Assembly (NCBI GenBank): GCA_040220455.1
Contig: JAVJUS010000134.1
Coordinates: forward strand, 55,392 to 119,391
Source: JAVJUS01 sp040220455
GTDB taxonomy: Bacteria > Pseudomonadota > Alphaproteobacteria > DSM-16000 > Inquilinaceae
DNA: 64,000 nt
Direction: 5' to 3'
Shown here piece after piece: positions 33,394 through 42,067 of the stretch. Within the stretch, counting starts at the first letter, position 1; each line of letters begins with the position of its first letter. A program made the position numbers and the translations under genes. A model generated the notes under the pieces. The model did no database searches and was not told the DNA's origin. It saw only the letters and a list, made by a program, of their open reading frames with translations.

Positions 33394-34746
33394 ATGACCG
33401 CCGGCCCCTATCCGGCCTATCTCGACGGCCTCCTCGGCGACGCGGCGGTGGCCGCCGCGCTGTCCGCCGAGGCCCGCCTCAAGGCGATGATCCGGGTCGA
33501 GGCGGCTCTGGCGGCCGCCCAGGCGGACCTCGGGCTGATCCCCGAGGCCGCCGCCGATGCCATCGCCGGCCTCGCCGACGCCCCGCCGCCCGATCCCGCC
33601 GTTCTCGCCGACGCGGCGCTCGCCGACGGTGTCGTCGTGCCGGGCCTCGTCGCCGCCTTGCGCCGCGCCCTGCCGCAGGAGCACGCCGCCTGGCTGCACC
33701 ACGGCGCGACCAGCCAGGACATCGAGGACACGGCGCTGTGCCTGTGCCTGCGCGACGTCCTGGCGATCCTCGCCGGCCGGCTCGACGGCGTGATGGATCG
33801 CCTCGCCGGGCTGGCGGAGAGCCATCGCGCGACGCTCGCGGTCGCCCACACGCGCGGCCAGGCGGCGACGCCGACGACCTTCGGGCTGATCGCGGCGGGC
33901 TGGCTCGCCCCGCTGGTCCGCCAGGCCGGCCGGCTGCCGGCGATCGAGGGCGACGCGCTGGCTCTGTCGCTGGGCGGCGCGGCGGGCACGCGCGCAGCAC
34001 TCGGGCCCTCGGTCGCGGCGATCGAGGCGGGCATGGCCGAGCGGCTGGGCCTGCCGGTGCCGATGATGCCTTGGCACGCCCAGCGCGACGGGGTCGCCGC
34101 GCTCGGCGGCTGGCTCGCAACGCTGGCCGGGCTGCTCGGCAAGATGGCGGGCGACGTGGCGCTGATGGCGCGCAGCGAGGCGGGCGGCCTGCGCCTGGCC
34201 GGCGCCGGCGGCTCCTCCACCATGCCCAACAAGCGCAACCCCGTCCGGGCGGAGGCGATCCTGGCGCTCGCCCGCCGCGCACCCGGCGACCTGGCGACGC
34301 TCCACGGCGCGCTGGTCCATGCCGAGCAGCGCGACGGCGCCGCCTGGCAGGCCGAATGGGCCGCCCTGCCGGCGCTGGCGGAGGCGGCGGGCGCCGCTCT
34401 CGCCCACGCCACTTGTCTGCTCGACACGCTCGAGGTCGACGCCGCTGCGCTTCGCGCGCCGCTGGAGCGCGACGGCGGGCTGGTCCTGGCCGAGGCGGCG
34501 GTCTTCGCGCTCGCCGGCCACATGCCGCGCCCGGCGGCGCAGTCGGCGGTCAATGCGGCCTGCGGCGAGGCCCTGGAGACGGGCGCGCCCCTGGCCGACG
34601 TGCTGGCCCGGTCGGTCGACGCGCCGGTCGACTGGACGGCCTTCGCCGACCCGGCCCGGCACACCGGCGACGGCGACGCGCTGATCGACCGGGTCGTGTC
34701 GGCCCGGGCGGCGCTTTCCACCAACGGCTCGGAGACCGGGCGATGA
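33394..34746 (+). CDS. pcaB: 3-carboxy-cis,cis-muconate cycloisomerase
   Basis: A 450-residue member of the fumarase/aspartase superfamily converting 3-carboxymuconate to gamma-carboxymuconolactone. Signature blocks are HHGATSQDIEDTAL (residues about 105-118), HTRGQAATPTTFG and GSSTMPNKRNPVRAE near residue 275, which is the superfamily signature loop with its catalytic Ser. Length matches bacterial PcaB. The BKACE gene start overlaps its stop codon (ATGA), so the two are translationally coupled. Confidence 0.95.
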   Translation: MTAGPYPAYLDGLLGDAAVAAALSAEARLKAMIRVEAALAAAQADLGLIPEAAADAIAGLADAPPPDPAVLADAALADGVVVPGLVAALRRALPQEHAAWLHHGATSQDIEDTALCLCLRDVLAILAGRLDGVMDRLAGLAESHRATLAVAHTRGQAATPTTFGLIAAGWLAPLVRQAGRLPAIEGDALALSLGGAAGTRAALGPSVAAIEAGMAERLGLPVPMMPWHAQRDGVAALGGWLATLAGLLGKMAGDVALMARSEAGGLRLAGAGGSSTMPNKRNPVRAEAILALARRAPGDLATLHGALVHAEQRDGAAWQAEWAALPALAEAAGAALAHATCLLDTLEVDAAALRAPLERDGGLVLAEAAVFALAGHMPRPAAQSAVNAACGEALETGAPLADVLARSVDAPVDWTAFADPARHTGDGDALIDRVVSARAALSTNGSETGR

Positions 34747-35567
34747 CGAAGCCCTGCATCATCACCGTCGCGATCACCGGCTCGGTGGCGAGGAAGGAGC
34801 ACAACCCCGCCGTCCCGATCACCGTGGACGAGCAGATCGCCTCGACCCGTGAGGCCCACGAGGCCGGCGCGACGCTGGCCCATTGCCATGTCCGCCAGGA
34901 CGACGGCTCGCCGACCTCCGACCCGGAGCGCTTCGCCCGGCTGCTCGCGGGGCTGCGGGAGGCGTGCCCCGGCATGATCGTGCAGTTCTCCACCGGCGGG
35001 CGCTCCGGCGTCGGGGCGGAGCGCGGCGGCATGATCGGGCTCGGGCCCGACATGGCCTCGCTCGCCACCGGGTCGTGCAACTTCCCCAACCGGGTCTACG
35101 ACAATCCGCCCGACCTGATCGACGACCTCGCCGCCAAGATGCGCGCGGCCGGCGTGAAGCCGGAGATCGAGGTCTTCGACCTGTCGATGCTGTTCAAGGC
35201 GGCGGAGATGGCGGGCGACGGCCGGATCCTCGGGCCGCTGCACGTGCAGTTCGTGATGGGCGTGAAGAACGCCATGCCGGTGGATCGGGAGGTCTTCGAC
35301 TTCTATGTCCGCACGCTCGCCCGCCTGGCGCCGGACGCCACCTGGACCGGCGCCGGCATCGGCCGGGACCAGATGACACTGGCGCGCTGGTCGCTGGAGG
35401 CCGGCGGCCACTGCCGCACCGGGCTCGAGGACAATATCCGCCTGGACCGGGAGACGCTGGCCCCGTCCAACGCCGCGCTTGTCGAACAGGTCGCCGGCCT
35501 GTGCGCCGAGTACGGCCGCCGCCCGGCGACGGTCGAGGAGGCCCGCGCGCTCCTCGGTCTCGCGTGA
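34743..35567 (+). CDS. Beta-keto acid cleavage enzyme (BKACE / 3-keto-5-aminohexanoate cleavage family, DUF849)
   Basis: A 274-residue TIM-barrel zinc enzyme. BKACE proteins condense a beta-keto acid with acetyl-CoA to give acetoacetate and a new acyl-CoA. The zinc ligands His47 and His49 are visible in LAHCHVR, with the family IITVAITGSV start and the GTCNFP-like GSCNFPNRVYD loop. TGLEDNIRLDRETLAPSNA, near residue 235, holds the third ligand Glu in GLEDN. It is coupled to pcaB by a 4-bp overlap and is the last pca gene; no pcaIJ or pcaF appears in the window. With beta-ketoadipate as substrate it would yield succinyl-CoA and acetoacetate; that role is inferred from context and known family diversity. 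Confidence 0.88.
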   Translation: MTKPCIITVAITGSVARKEHNPAVPITVDEQIASTREAHEAGATLAHCHVRQDDGSPTSDPERFARLLAGLREACPGMIVQFSTGGRSGVGAERGGMIGLGPDMASLATGSCNFPNRVYDNPPDLIDDLAAKMRAAGVKPEIEVFDLSMLFKAAEMAGDGRILGPLHVQFVMGVKNAMPVDREVFDFYVRTLARLAPDATWTGAGIGRDQMTLARWSLEAGGHCRTGLEDNIRLDRETLAPSNAALVEQVAGLCAEYGRRPATVEEARALLGLA

Positions 35568-35665
35568 TCGACGGCGCGCCATTGCATTCGCGTCGCCGAA
35601 GCCCTACCGAGGGCGGGCCGGCCCGCCGAAGAGGCCGGACGCAACGAGGAGGGGAGAATCGCGCC

Positions 35666-36808
35666 ATGGCCGAGCGCCTGCGTTGGGGGCTGATCGGCGG
35701 CGGCGAGGGCAGCCAGATCGGCGAGCCGCACCGCATCGCCGCCCGGCTCGACGGGCTCTACGACTTCGTGGCCGGCGCGCTCGACGTCGATGCCGAGCGC
35801 GGCCGGGCCTTCGCCCGCGCCCTCGGCGTGCCGTCGGATCGGGCCTATGGCGACTGGCGCGAGATGCTGGAGGCCGAGCGCGCGCGCCCCGATCCGGTCG
35901 AGGTCGTCACCGTCGCCACGCCCAACGTCACCCACTACGAGATCGCGCGCGCCTTCCTCGAGGCCGGCATGCACGTCGTCTGCGAGAAGCCGATGACCAT
36001 GACGGAGGCCGAGGCCGAATCCCTGGTCGCGGTGGCGGAGCCGGCGGACCGGCGGCTCGTGGTGAATTTCGGCTATAGCGGCTATCCCATGGTGCGTGAG
36101 GCGCGTGCCCGGATCGCGCGCGGCGATGCGGGCCATGTCCGCCTGGTCGTCGCCGAATTCGCCCACGGCCATCACGCCGACGCGGCGGAAGCCGAGAACC
36201 CGCGCCTGCGCTGGCGCTACGATCCCGCCCAGACCGGCGTCAGCTCCGCGCTCGCCGACGCGGGCATCCATGCCCTGCACATGGTGGGATTCGTCACCGG
36301 CCAGCGCATCGCGGCGCTCTCGGCCCAGTTCGACTCCCTGGTCCCGGGCCGCAAGCTCGAGGACAACGCGACCGTCTCCCTGCGCTATGCCGGCGGCACG
36401 CTGGCCCGGCTCTGGGCCTCGGCGATCGCCATCGGCCAGATGCACGGCCTCAATATCCGGGTGTTCGGGGAAAAGGCGGGCCTCGCCTGGCACCAGGAGC
36501 GCCCGAACCAGCTCCTCTGGACGCCGGTGGGCGGCGCGACGACGATCGTCGAGCGCGGATCGCCGGAGCTGAGCCCGGAGGCGGCCGAGGCCGGGCGCTT
36601 CGCCATGGGCCATCCGGAAGGCCTTCCGGTCGCCTTCGCCAATCTCTACCGCGACCTGCACACGGCGATCCGCGAGACCGACGGCGCCCGTCGGGACGCC
36701 GCCGCGGCGCGCCTGCCGCTCGGCCCCCAGGGGGCGGAGATGGTCGCCGCCGTCCACGCCGCCGCCGGCTCCGCCGCCGCGGGCGGGACGTGGATGGAGA
36801 TGGGGTGA
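35666..36808 (+). CDS. Gfo/Idh/MocA-family NAD(P)-dependent oxidoreductase
   Basis: A 380-residue dehydrogenase with an N-terminal Rossmann fold (WGLIGGGEGSQIG), the HVVCEKPMTMT motif near residue 112 (Lys of the EKP motif) and a C-terminal alpha/beta domain. The conserved DAGIHALHMVGF contains the catalytic Asp/His pair. The GGGEGSQIG form occurs in the subgroup acting on inositol-like or sugar-acid substrates, but the substrate cannot be assigned. The ATG at 35666 follows GAGGAGGGGAG by 6 bases. It lies 98 bp downstream of the BKACE gene and may be a separate transcript. Confidence 0.85.
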   Translation: MAERLRWGLIGGGEGSQIGEPHRIAARLDGLYDFVAGALDVDAERGRAFARALGVPSDRAYGDWREMLEAERARPDPVEVVTVATPNVTHYEIARAFLEAGMHVVCEKPMTMTEAEAESLVAVAEPADRRLVVNFGYSGYPMVREARARIARGDAGHVRLVVAEFAHGHHADAAEAENPRLRWRYDPAQTGVSSALADAGIHALHMVGFVTGQRIAALSAQFDSLVPGRKLEDNATVSLRYAGGTLARLWASAIAIGQMHGLNIRVFGEKAGLAWHQERPNQLLWTPVGGATTIVERGSPELSPEAAEAGRFAMGHPEGLPVAFANLYRDLHTAIRETDGARRDAAAARLPLGPQGAEMVAAVHAAAGSAAAGGTWMEMG

Positions 36809-36823
36809 CGGGCGCCGCCTCCG

Positions 36824-38146
36824 TCACGCCGTCAGCGGCAAAGGCGCCGGCTGCTCGGCCCCGGACGGCGCGGCGAGGGTGTCGCGAACGAAGCGGCCCT
36901 CCAGGATCACCGCGGCGATCCGGTCCGGGTCCTGCAGGATCGCCACGTCGTCCAGCGGATCGCCCGCGACGATCAGCAGGTCCGCGACGAAGCCCGGCTT
37001 GACCTGCCCCAGATCCTCGGCCCGGCCCATCAGGGCGGCGCCGTGGCGCGTCGCCGCGACCAGCGTGTCCAGGGCCGGAATGCCGATCAGGTCGACGAAA
37101 TGCGCGAGGTCGCGGGCGTTGGTGCCGATCGGGTTCGTGTAGACCGCGCCGTAGTCGCCGCCCGGCAGGACGCGCACGCCTCGGCGGTGCAGGTCGGCCA
37201 TGCAGGCCGCCGCCGTCTCGACCTCGCGCTTCAGCCGGTCGCGCTTGGCCGCGTCGGCCGGGAAGTCGCCCGCCTCGGCGGCTTCGAGCATGGAGATCGG
37301 CAGCCCGATCGCGGGCGCCACGAAGACCCGGTCGGCGGCTTCGGCGACCCGCGCGCGGGCGTCGGCGTCGGCGTGGACGGCGTGGTAGATCACGTCGACG
37401 CCCTGGCTGACCGCCATGGCGACGCCGGTGCGGCTGTTGCAGTGCGCCGCCACCTTCATCCCCCGGGCCCGCGCCACCGACACGACCGCCGCGATCTCCG
37501 CCTCGGTGATGACGGTGACCGTGTCGTCGGCATGCATATGCCCCCAGTCCCGGTCGCCGGAGATGTTGATCTTGACCGTGTCGACGCCGTCACGCGCCGC
37601 CAGCCGCGCCGCCTTGGTGAACTCGTCCGGCCCGTCGCAGGTGACGACGAAGGCCATGGTCCGGGGCAGGGTCAGGTAGCCGGTGTCGAGATCGCCCAGA
37701 TTGCCCGACGGCGTGATCTCCTGGCTCGCCGCGCGGATGCGCGGGCCGGTGAAGCGCCCCGCGGCGATCGCGTCGCGCACGGCCACGTCCAGGCGCGGCT
37801 TGGCCGCCGCGGCGCTGAACAGGGACGTGAAGCCCCGCTCCAGCAGGCGCTGCGCGTTGGCCAGCGCGATCAGCGCGTGGTCCTCCGGCTGGGTCGCCAC
37901 CGCGTCGTACATGGAGTGCAGGTCGTCGAAGGAGATATGGGTGTGCGCCTCCGTCAGCCCCGGCATCACGGTATGGCCGGCGCAGTCGAGGACGCGCGCG
38001 TCCGGCGCCGGCGGCGGGGTGGCGTCCGGACCGGCGCCCCGGTGCACGGCCGCGATGCGGCCCTCGGCGATCTCCACCGTCGCCGGATAGGGCGCGGCGC
38101 CGGTGGCGTCGAACACCCGGGCGTTCTTCAGGTACACGCGCGTCAT
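36824..38146 (-). CDS. Metal-dependent amidohydrolase (imidazolonepropionase/prolidase-like)
   Basis: A 440-residue cytoplasmic amidohydrolase. Metal ligands are placed at His68 and His70 (LTEAHTHIS), a probable carboxylated Lys in VDTVKINISGD, His in AAHCNSRTG, His in IYHAVHAD and Asp in PGGDYG. The C-terminal beta-sandwich motif GQVKPGFVADLLIVAGDPLD completes the fold. These residues match binuclear-zinc members acting on amides, peptides or lactones; the substrate is unknown. It is convergent with the Gfo/Idh gene (15-bp gap) and divergent from the Ldh gene (90-bp gap). Confidence 0.87.
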   Translation of the reverse strand: MTRVYLKNARVFDATGAAPYPATVEIAEGRIAAVHRGAGPDATPPPAPDARVLDCAGHTVMPGLTEAHTHISFDDLHSMYDAVATQPEDHALIALANAQRLLERGFTSLFSAAAAKPRLDVAVRDAIAAGRFTGPRIRAASQEITPSGNLGDLDTGYLTLPRTMAFVVTCDGPDEFTKAARLAARDGVDTVKINISGDRDWGHMHADDTVTVITEAEIAAVVSVARARGMKVAAHCNSRTGVAMAVSQGVDVIYHAVHADADARARVAEAADRVFVAPAIGLPISMLEAAEAGDFPADAAKRDRLKREVETAAACMADLHRRGVRVLPGGDYGAVYTNPIGTNARDLAHFVDLIGIPALDTLVAATRHGAALMGRAEDLGQVKPGFVADLLIVAGDPLDDVAILQDPDRIAAVILEGRFVRDTLAAPSGAEQPAPLPLTA

Positions 38147-38236
38147 GGCTTCCCCCTCTCCCCGGTCACGGATGTATGCTGGCACGGTCGCGCCGTCCGG
38201 GGAAGCCGCCCGCGCGCCCGACCAGGGAGGGGGATC

Positions 38237-39319
38237 ATGCGCATCGTCTCCGAAGCCGAGCTGAGACCGGCGATCGCCGCCATCTTCGAGGCGGCGGGCA
38301 GCGCGCCGGAGGAGGCGCGGATCGTCGGCGACCATCTGGTCGACGCCAACCTCGTCGGCCATGAGTCCCACGGCGTGATCCGCGTGGCGAAATATCTGGG
38401 CTGGCTCGCGGAGGGCGGCGTGACGCCCGACCGCCATGCCCGCGTCGTCGTCGATACCGGGCCGCTCGTGGCGGTGGAGGGCGATGGCGGCTACGGCCAG
38501 GTGATCGCCGCGGAGGCGATGGCGATCGGTCTCGAGCGGGTCAGGACCCACGGCATGGCGGCGGTGGCCCTGCGCGACGCCGGCCATGTCGGGCGGATCG
38601 GCGCCTGGGCCGAAATGGCGGCCGATGCCGGGATCCTGTCGCTGCACTTCGTCAACACCAGCGGTTTCGGCATCCTGGTCGCGCCCTTCGGCGGCAGCGA
38701 CCGGCGCCTGTCGGCCAACCCGATCGGCGCGGGCATCCCCGTGCCGGGCCGGCCGCCGGTAATCCTCGACATCGCCACCTCGATCGTCGCGGAGGGCAAG
38801 ATCCAGGTCGCCCGCAACAAGGGGGCGAACCTGCCCGAGGGCGCGATGCTCGACGGCGCCGGCCGGCCGACCCGCGACCCGGAGGCCTTTTACGCCGACC
38901 CGCCGGGCGCGATCCTGCCCTTCGGCGGGCACAAGGGCTCCGGGCTGTCCTTCGTCACTGAGGTGCTCGCCGGCTCGCTCACCGGCGGGGGCAGCAGCCA
39001 TCCGGACCATCCGACGGCGCACCGTCTGGTCAATTCCATGATGACGGTGCTGTTCGACCCGGCGGTGTTCTCCGACCCGAAGACCTATGCCGAGGATGTC
39101 GGCCGGCTGGTCGACTGGGTAACCGCCTCGCCCCCGGCGGAGCCGGGCGGCACGGTGCTGCTGCCGGGCGATCCGGAGCGCGCGCTCAGGGCCGAGCGGC
39201 GGGCCAAGGGCATTCCCCTGGATCCGGTGACGATCGACCAGATCCTGGCCGCCGCCGCTTCGGTCGGCGCCAGCGACCGGGCCGAGCTCGCCTGCCTTTC
39301 GACCGGTGACGCCGCCTGA
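38237..39319 (+). CDS. Ldh-family (malate/L-sulfolactate/ureidoglycolate-type) NAD(P) dehydrogenase
   Basis: A 360-residue dehydrogenase of the Ldh_2 family, which has its own NAD fold rather than a Rossmann domain. Blocks are VGHESHGVIRVAKYLGWL near residue 38, LRDAGHVGRIGAWAEMAADA around 112-130 with the conserved His, RRLSANPIGAGIPVPG and GGHKGSGLSFVTEVLAGSLT. Known members oxidise or reduce 2-hydroxy acids or ureidoglycolate; which one is not decidable here. The ATG at 38237 follows GGGAGGGGG. It converges with the histidine-kinase gene. Confidence 0.87.
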   Translation: MRIVSEAELRPAIAAIFEAAGSAPEEARIVGDHLVDANLVGHESHGVIRVAKYLGWLAEGGVTPDRHARVVVDTGPLVAVEGDGGYGQVIAAEAMAIGLERVRTHGMAAVALRDAGHVGRIGAWAEMAADAGILSLHFVNTSGFGILVAPFGGSDRRLSANPIGAGIPVPGRPPVILDIATSIVAEGKIQVARNKGANLPEGAMLDGAGRPTRDPEAFYADPPGAILPFGGHKGSGLSFVTEVLAGSLTGGGSSHPDHPTAHRLVNSMMTVLFDPAVFSDPKTYAEDVGRLVDWVTASPPAEPGGTVLLPGDPERALRAERRAKGIPLDPVTIDQILAAAASVGASDRAELACLSTGDAA

Positions 39320-39337
39320 TCGGCGGCGGTATCCTGC

Positions 39338-40705
39338 TCAGTCCGACGCAGCGGGGGCGGCGGGCAGGGTCACCGTGACCGCAAGGCCGCCGGCCGGCGC
39401 GCGGTCGAGGGCGAGAGTGCCCTCGTAGAGCGCGACGGTGTCGGCGACGATGGCGAGGCCCAGCCCGGCGCCCGGCCCGCGCTCGTCGAGCCGGGTGCCG
39501 CGCTCCAGCACCGCCGCGTGGGCGGCGGGGTCGAGGCCCGGGCCGTCGTCCGCCACCACGAGCCGCAGGCGGCCCGGGGAGTCGGCGGTAGCGGTGACCG
39601 TCACGGCCGACGCGGCGTGCTTGCAGGCATTCTCGACCAGATTGCCCAGGATCTCCTCCAGGTCCTCCCGCTCGCCGCGGAAGGCCGGCGCGCCTTCGGC
39701 CCGGGCGGTCACCGCCAGGCCGCGATGGGCGAAGGCACGGCCCAGCGCGGCCGCCACGTCGGCGACCACGCCCGCGGTGTCGGCGCGCGCGCCGGGCAGG
39801 CCCGGCGCCGCGGCCGAAGCCCGCGCCAGGTGGTGGTCGATCAGGTGGCCCAGCCGCTCGGCCGCCTCGCCGCGGGCCGCGCTCTCCTGGCCCAGCTTGG
39901 TCAGCTCCGTGTTCAGGGCGTGGGCCAGGTTGCCGGCGGTCTTGCGCGCCCGGTCGACGACCCGGCGCTCGTGGTCGATGACGGCGTTCATCGACCGGGC
40001 GATCGGCGTGATGTCCGGGGGATAGTCCTCCGGCAGCCGGTCGAGGGCGCCGGCCTCGATCCGCTCCAGGTCGCCCGTCAGCCGGCGCATCGGGGCGAGG
40101 CCGTAGCCGACCTGGAGACCGACCGCGACCAGCAGGCCGAGGGCGAAGACCGCCGCGCCCGCGACGACCCAGGCGCGGAAGGTCGCGATTTCCGCCCGGA
40201 TGTCGCCGGCGGGCAGTATCACGGCGAGGCGCGCCGGCTCGTCCGTCCCGGCGACGGGAACGGCGGTGACGGCCAGGCGATAGGGTCTTCCGTCCGGTCC
40301 GGCGGAATCCGCGTGGGCGATCGCGTCCGGGGCGGGGTCGAGACGGTCGAGCGCCGCGCGCGCCATGGGCGCCAGGACAGGGCCACGGCGGGCCTCGGCG
40401 GTGCCGCCCGCGGTCTCCACCCGCCAGTACCAGCCGGCCTCGGGATCGCGGAAGGTCGGGTCGAGCGCTGCCGTCACCCGCGGCGCGCCGGTCGCCGGGT
40501 CCGCCACGACGCCGGCCGCCAGCCCGCGCGCCAGGGCGTCGAGCTTGACGTCGAAGCGGTCGACCACGGCCTCGCGGAAGGCGATCGACAGGGCGAGTGC
40601 GCCGGCCGGCAGGGCGATGGCGATCCAGGCGCCGGCGCCGACCGCCAGCCGGGTGGCGAGCGGCCAGTCGCGCGGGCGCCTCGCCAGGCGGCCGAGGACG
40701 CTCAC
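39338..40705 (-). CDS. Sensor histidine kinase (PhoQ/QseC-like)
   Basis: A 455-residue inner-membrane kinase: TM1 at about residues 20-42, a periplasmic domain of about 130 residues with an Asp-rich face, TM2 at about 178-200 (VAGAAVFALGLLVAVG), HAMP, a His-containing dimerisation helix (GNLAHALNTELTKLG) and an ATPase domain with N-box LGNLVENACKHA and G-box ADDGPGLDP. Its start overlaps the stop of the response regulator by 4 bp. It is the last gene of the antiporter operon, suggesting it senses ion, pH or envelope conditions. Confidence 0.9.
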   Translation of the reverse strand: MSVLGRLARRPRDWPLATRLAVGAGAWIAIALPAGALALSIAFREAVVDRFDVKLDALARGLAAGVVADPATGAPRVTAALDPTFRDPEAGWYWRVETAGGTAEARRGPVLAPMARAALDRLDPAPDAIAHADSAGPDGRPYRLAVTAVPVAGTDEPARLAVILPAGDIRAEIATFRAWVVAGAAVFALGLLVAVGLQVGYGLAPMRRLTGDLERIEAGALDRLPEDYPPDITPIARSMNAVIDHERRVVDRARKTAGNLAHALNTELTKLGQESAARGEAAERLGHLIDHHLARASAAAPGLPGARADTAGVVADVAAALGRAFAHRGLAVTARAEGAPAFRGEREDLEEILGNLVENACKHAASAVTVTATADSPGRLRLVVADDGPGLDPAAHAAVLERGTRLDERGPGAGLGLAIVADTVALYEGTLALDRAPAGGLAVTVTLPAAPAASD

Positions 40706-41367
40706 GGCTCCGGCGGCACCAGGCGGTAGCCCTGGCCGCGGACCGTCTGGATGGCGTCGACCCCCAGCTTGCGCCGGATGCGGCTCAACAGCACGTCGAT
40801 CACGTTGGACATCCGGTCGGTGTGCCGGTCGGTGGTGTGATCCTGCAGGGTCGTCCGGCTGATCACCCGGCCCGGATGGTGCATCAGATAGGCCAGGATG
40901 CGGAACTCGTGGGTCGTCAGCCGGATCGGCCGGCCGTTGACGGCGACCACGTCGGTGGTGGTGTCGAGCGTGATCGGCCCGCAGGCGAGCACGGTGGAGG
41001 TGCGCCCGGTCGAGCGGCGCACCAGCGCGCGCAGCCGCAGGACCACCTCCTCCATCTCGAAGGGCTTGGTGACATAGTCGTCGGCGCCGGCGTTGAAACC
41101 GGCGAGCTTGTCCGACCAGCGCGAGCGCGCGGTCAGCACCAGGACCGGCGTCGCCATCCCCTCCGCGCGCCAGCGTTTCAGCACCGACACGCCGTCGAGC
41201 CCCGGCAGCCCCAGATCGAGCACGATGGCGTCGTAGGGCTCGATCAGGCCGAGGCGGACCGCCTCCTCCCCCTCGCGGGCCTGGTCGACGGCGAAGCCGC
41301 GGGCGTCGAGCATGCGGCTCAGGGCCCGGCAGAGATCGGGATCGTCCTCACAGACCAGGATGCGCAT
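40702..41367 (-). CDS. OmpR/PhoP-family response regulator
   Basis: A 221-residue regulator. The receiver domain has acidic residues ILVCEDDP, phospho-acceptor Asp51 (VLDLGLPG), Thr in LVLTARS and Lys in VTKPF. The winged HTH is C-terminal (RLTTHEFRILAYLMHHPGRV to QTVRGQGYRLVPPE). I use the ATG at 41367, preceded directly by GGAGGGGGAG; an ATG 5 codons upstream at 41382 overlaps the mnhG stop as ATGA. Either way it is translationally coupled to the antiporter gene mnhG and to the kinase gene. Confidence 0.92.
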   Translation of the reverse strand: MRILVCEDDPDLCRALSRMLDARGFAVDQAREGEEAVRLGLIEPYDAIVLDLGLPGLDGVSVLKRWRAEGMATPVLVLTARSRWSDKLAGFNAGADDYVTKPFEMEEVVLRLRALVRRSTGRTSTVLACGPITLDTTTDVVAVNGRPIRLTTHEFRILAYLMHHPGRVISRTTLQDHTTDRHTDRMSNVIDVLLSRIRRKLGVDAIQTVRGQGYRLVPPEP

Positions 41368-41378
41368 CTCCCCCTCCG

Positions 41379-41708
41379 TCATTCCTCCCCGGCTTGCCCT
41401 TCGGCCGGGTTGCGCCAGACCGGCACGCCGGCGCGCCAGGCCGCCCGGCCGATCAGATGCGCGGCGATCGGGGCGGTGAAGACCAGGAAGACGACGACCG
41501 CCAGCGCCTTGGTCACCACCCCCGGCGCGCCGTAGACCAGCGCCACCGCCGCCACGATCAGTCCGACGCCCAGCGTTCCCGCCTTGGTCGAGGCGTGCAT
41601 GCGGACATAGACGTCGGGCATGCGCAGGACGCCCAGCCCGGCGATCAGGCAGAACGCCCCGCCGCCGAGCAGCAGCAGGCCCGCCACGATCTCCGCCACG
41701 ATGCTCAT
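41379..41708 (-). CDS. mnhG: Cation/proton antiporter subunit G (Mrp/Mnh/Pha)
   Basis: A 109-residue membrane subunit with three TM helices: IVAGLLLLGGGAFCLIAGLG, then VLRMPDVYVRMHASTKAGTLGV, the most conserved MrpG region, then LAVVVFLVFTAPIAAHLIGR. It is one of the small subunits needed to assemble the Mrp complex. It overlaps mnhF by 4 bp upstream, and its stop overlaps an in-frame ATG of the response regulator downstream. Confidence 0.93.
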   Translation of the reverse strand: MSIVAEIVAGLLLLGGGAFCLIAGLGVLRMPDVYVRMHASTKAGTLGVGLIVAAVALVYGAPGVVTKALAVVVFLVFTAPIAAHLIGRAAWRAGVPVWRNPAEGQAGEE

Positions 41709-42067
41709 CGCCCGTCCTCCGACCCGGCATCCGTACCAGGTTGCCCCGCCTCCACCGCCGTCGCCCGCTTGTCGGCCCGGGCCTGCGGGGAGCGGTCGAT
41801 GAAGCGGGCGAAGGCGACGGTGCCCAGGAACGCGACCAGCGCCAGCGCAAGCGCCACGTCGAGATAGGCCGGACGCCCCTCCGCCAGCGCGAACAGCGCC
41901 AGGAAGGCGACCAGCAGCATCGTGACCAGGTCGAGCGCGATCACCCGGTCGGGCAGGGTCGGCCCGCGCAACAGCCGGATCGCGGCGCAGACCAGGGCGA
42001 CCAGGATCATCCCCGCCGCCGCGGAGGCCGCCCAGTGCAGGAACCCGTCGAGGTCGGTCGCGATCAT
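41705..42067 (-). CDS. mnhF: Cation/proton antiporter subunit F
   Basis: A 120-residue, three-helix subunit. The conserved IRLLRGPTLPDRVIALDLVT loop between helices 1 and 2 is diagnostic of MrpF/PhaF. The C-terminal 30 residues are a hydrophilic extension (RFIDRSPQARADKRATA...) longer than in short MrpF proteins. It overlaps mnhE and mnhG by 4 bp each. Confidence 0.93.
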   Translation of the reverse strand: MIATDLDGFLHWAASAAAGMILVALVCAAIRLLRGPTLPDRVIALDLVTMLLVAFLALFALAEGRPAYLDVALALALVAFLGTVAFARFIDRSPQARADKRATAVEAGQPGTDAGSEDGR

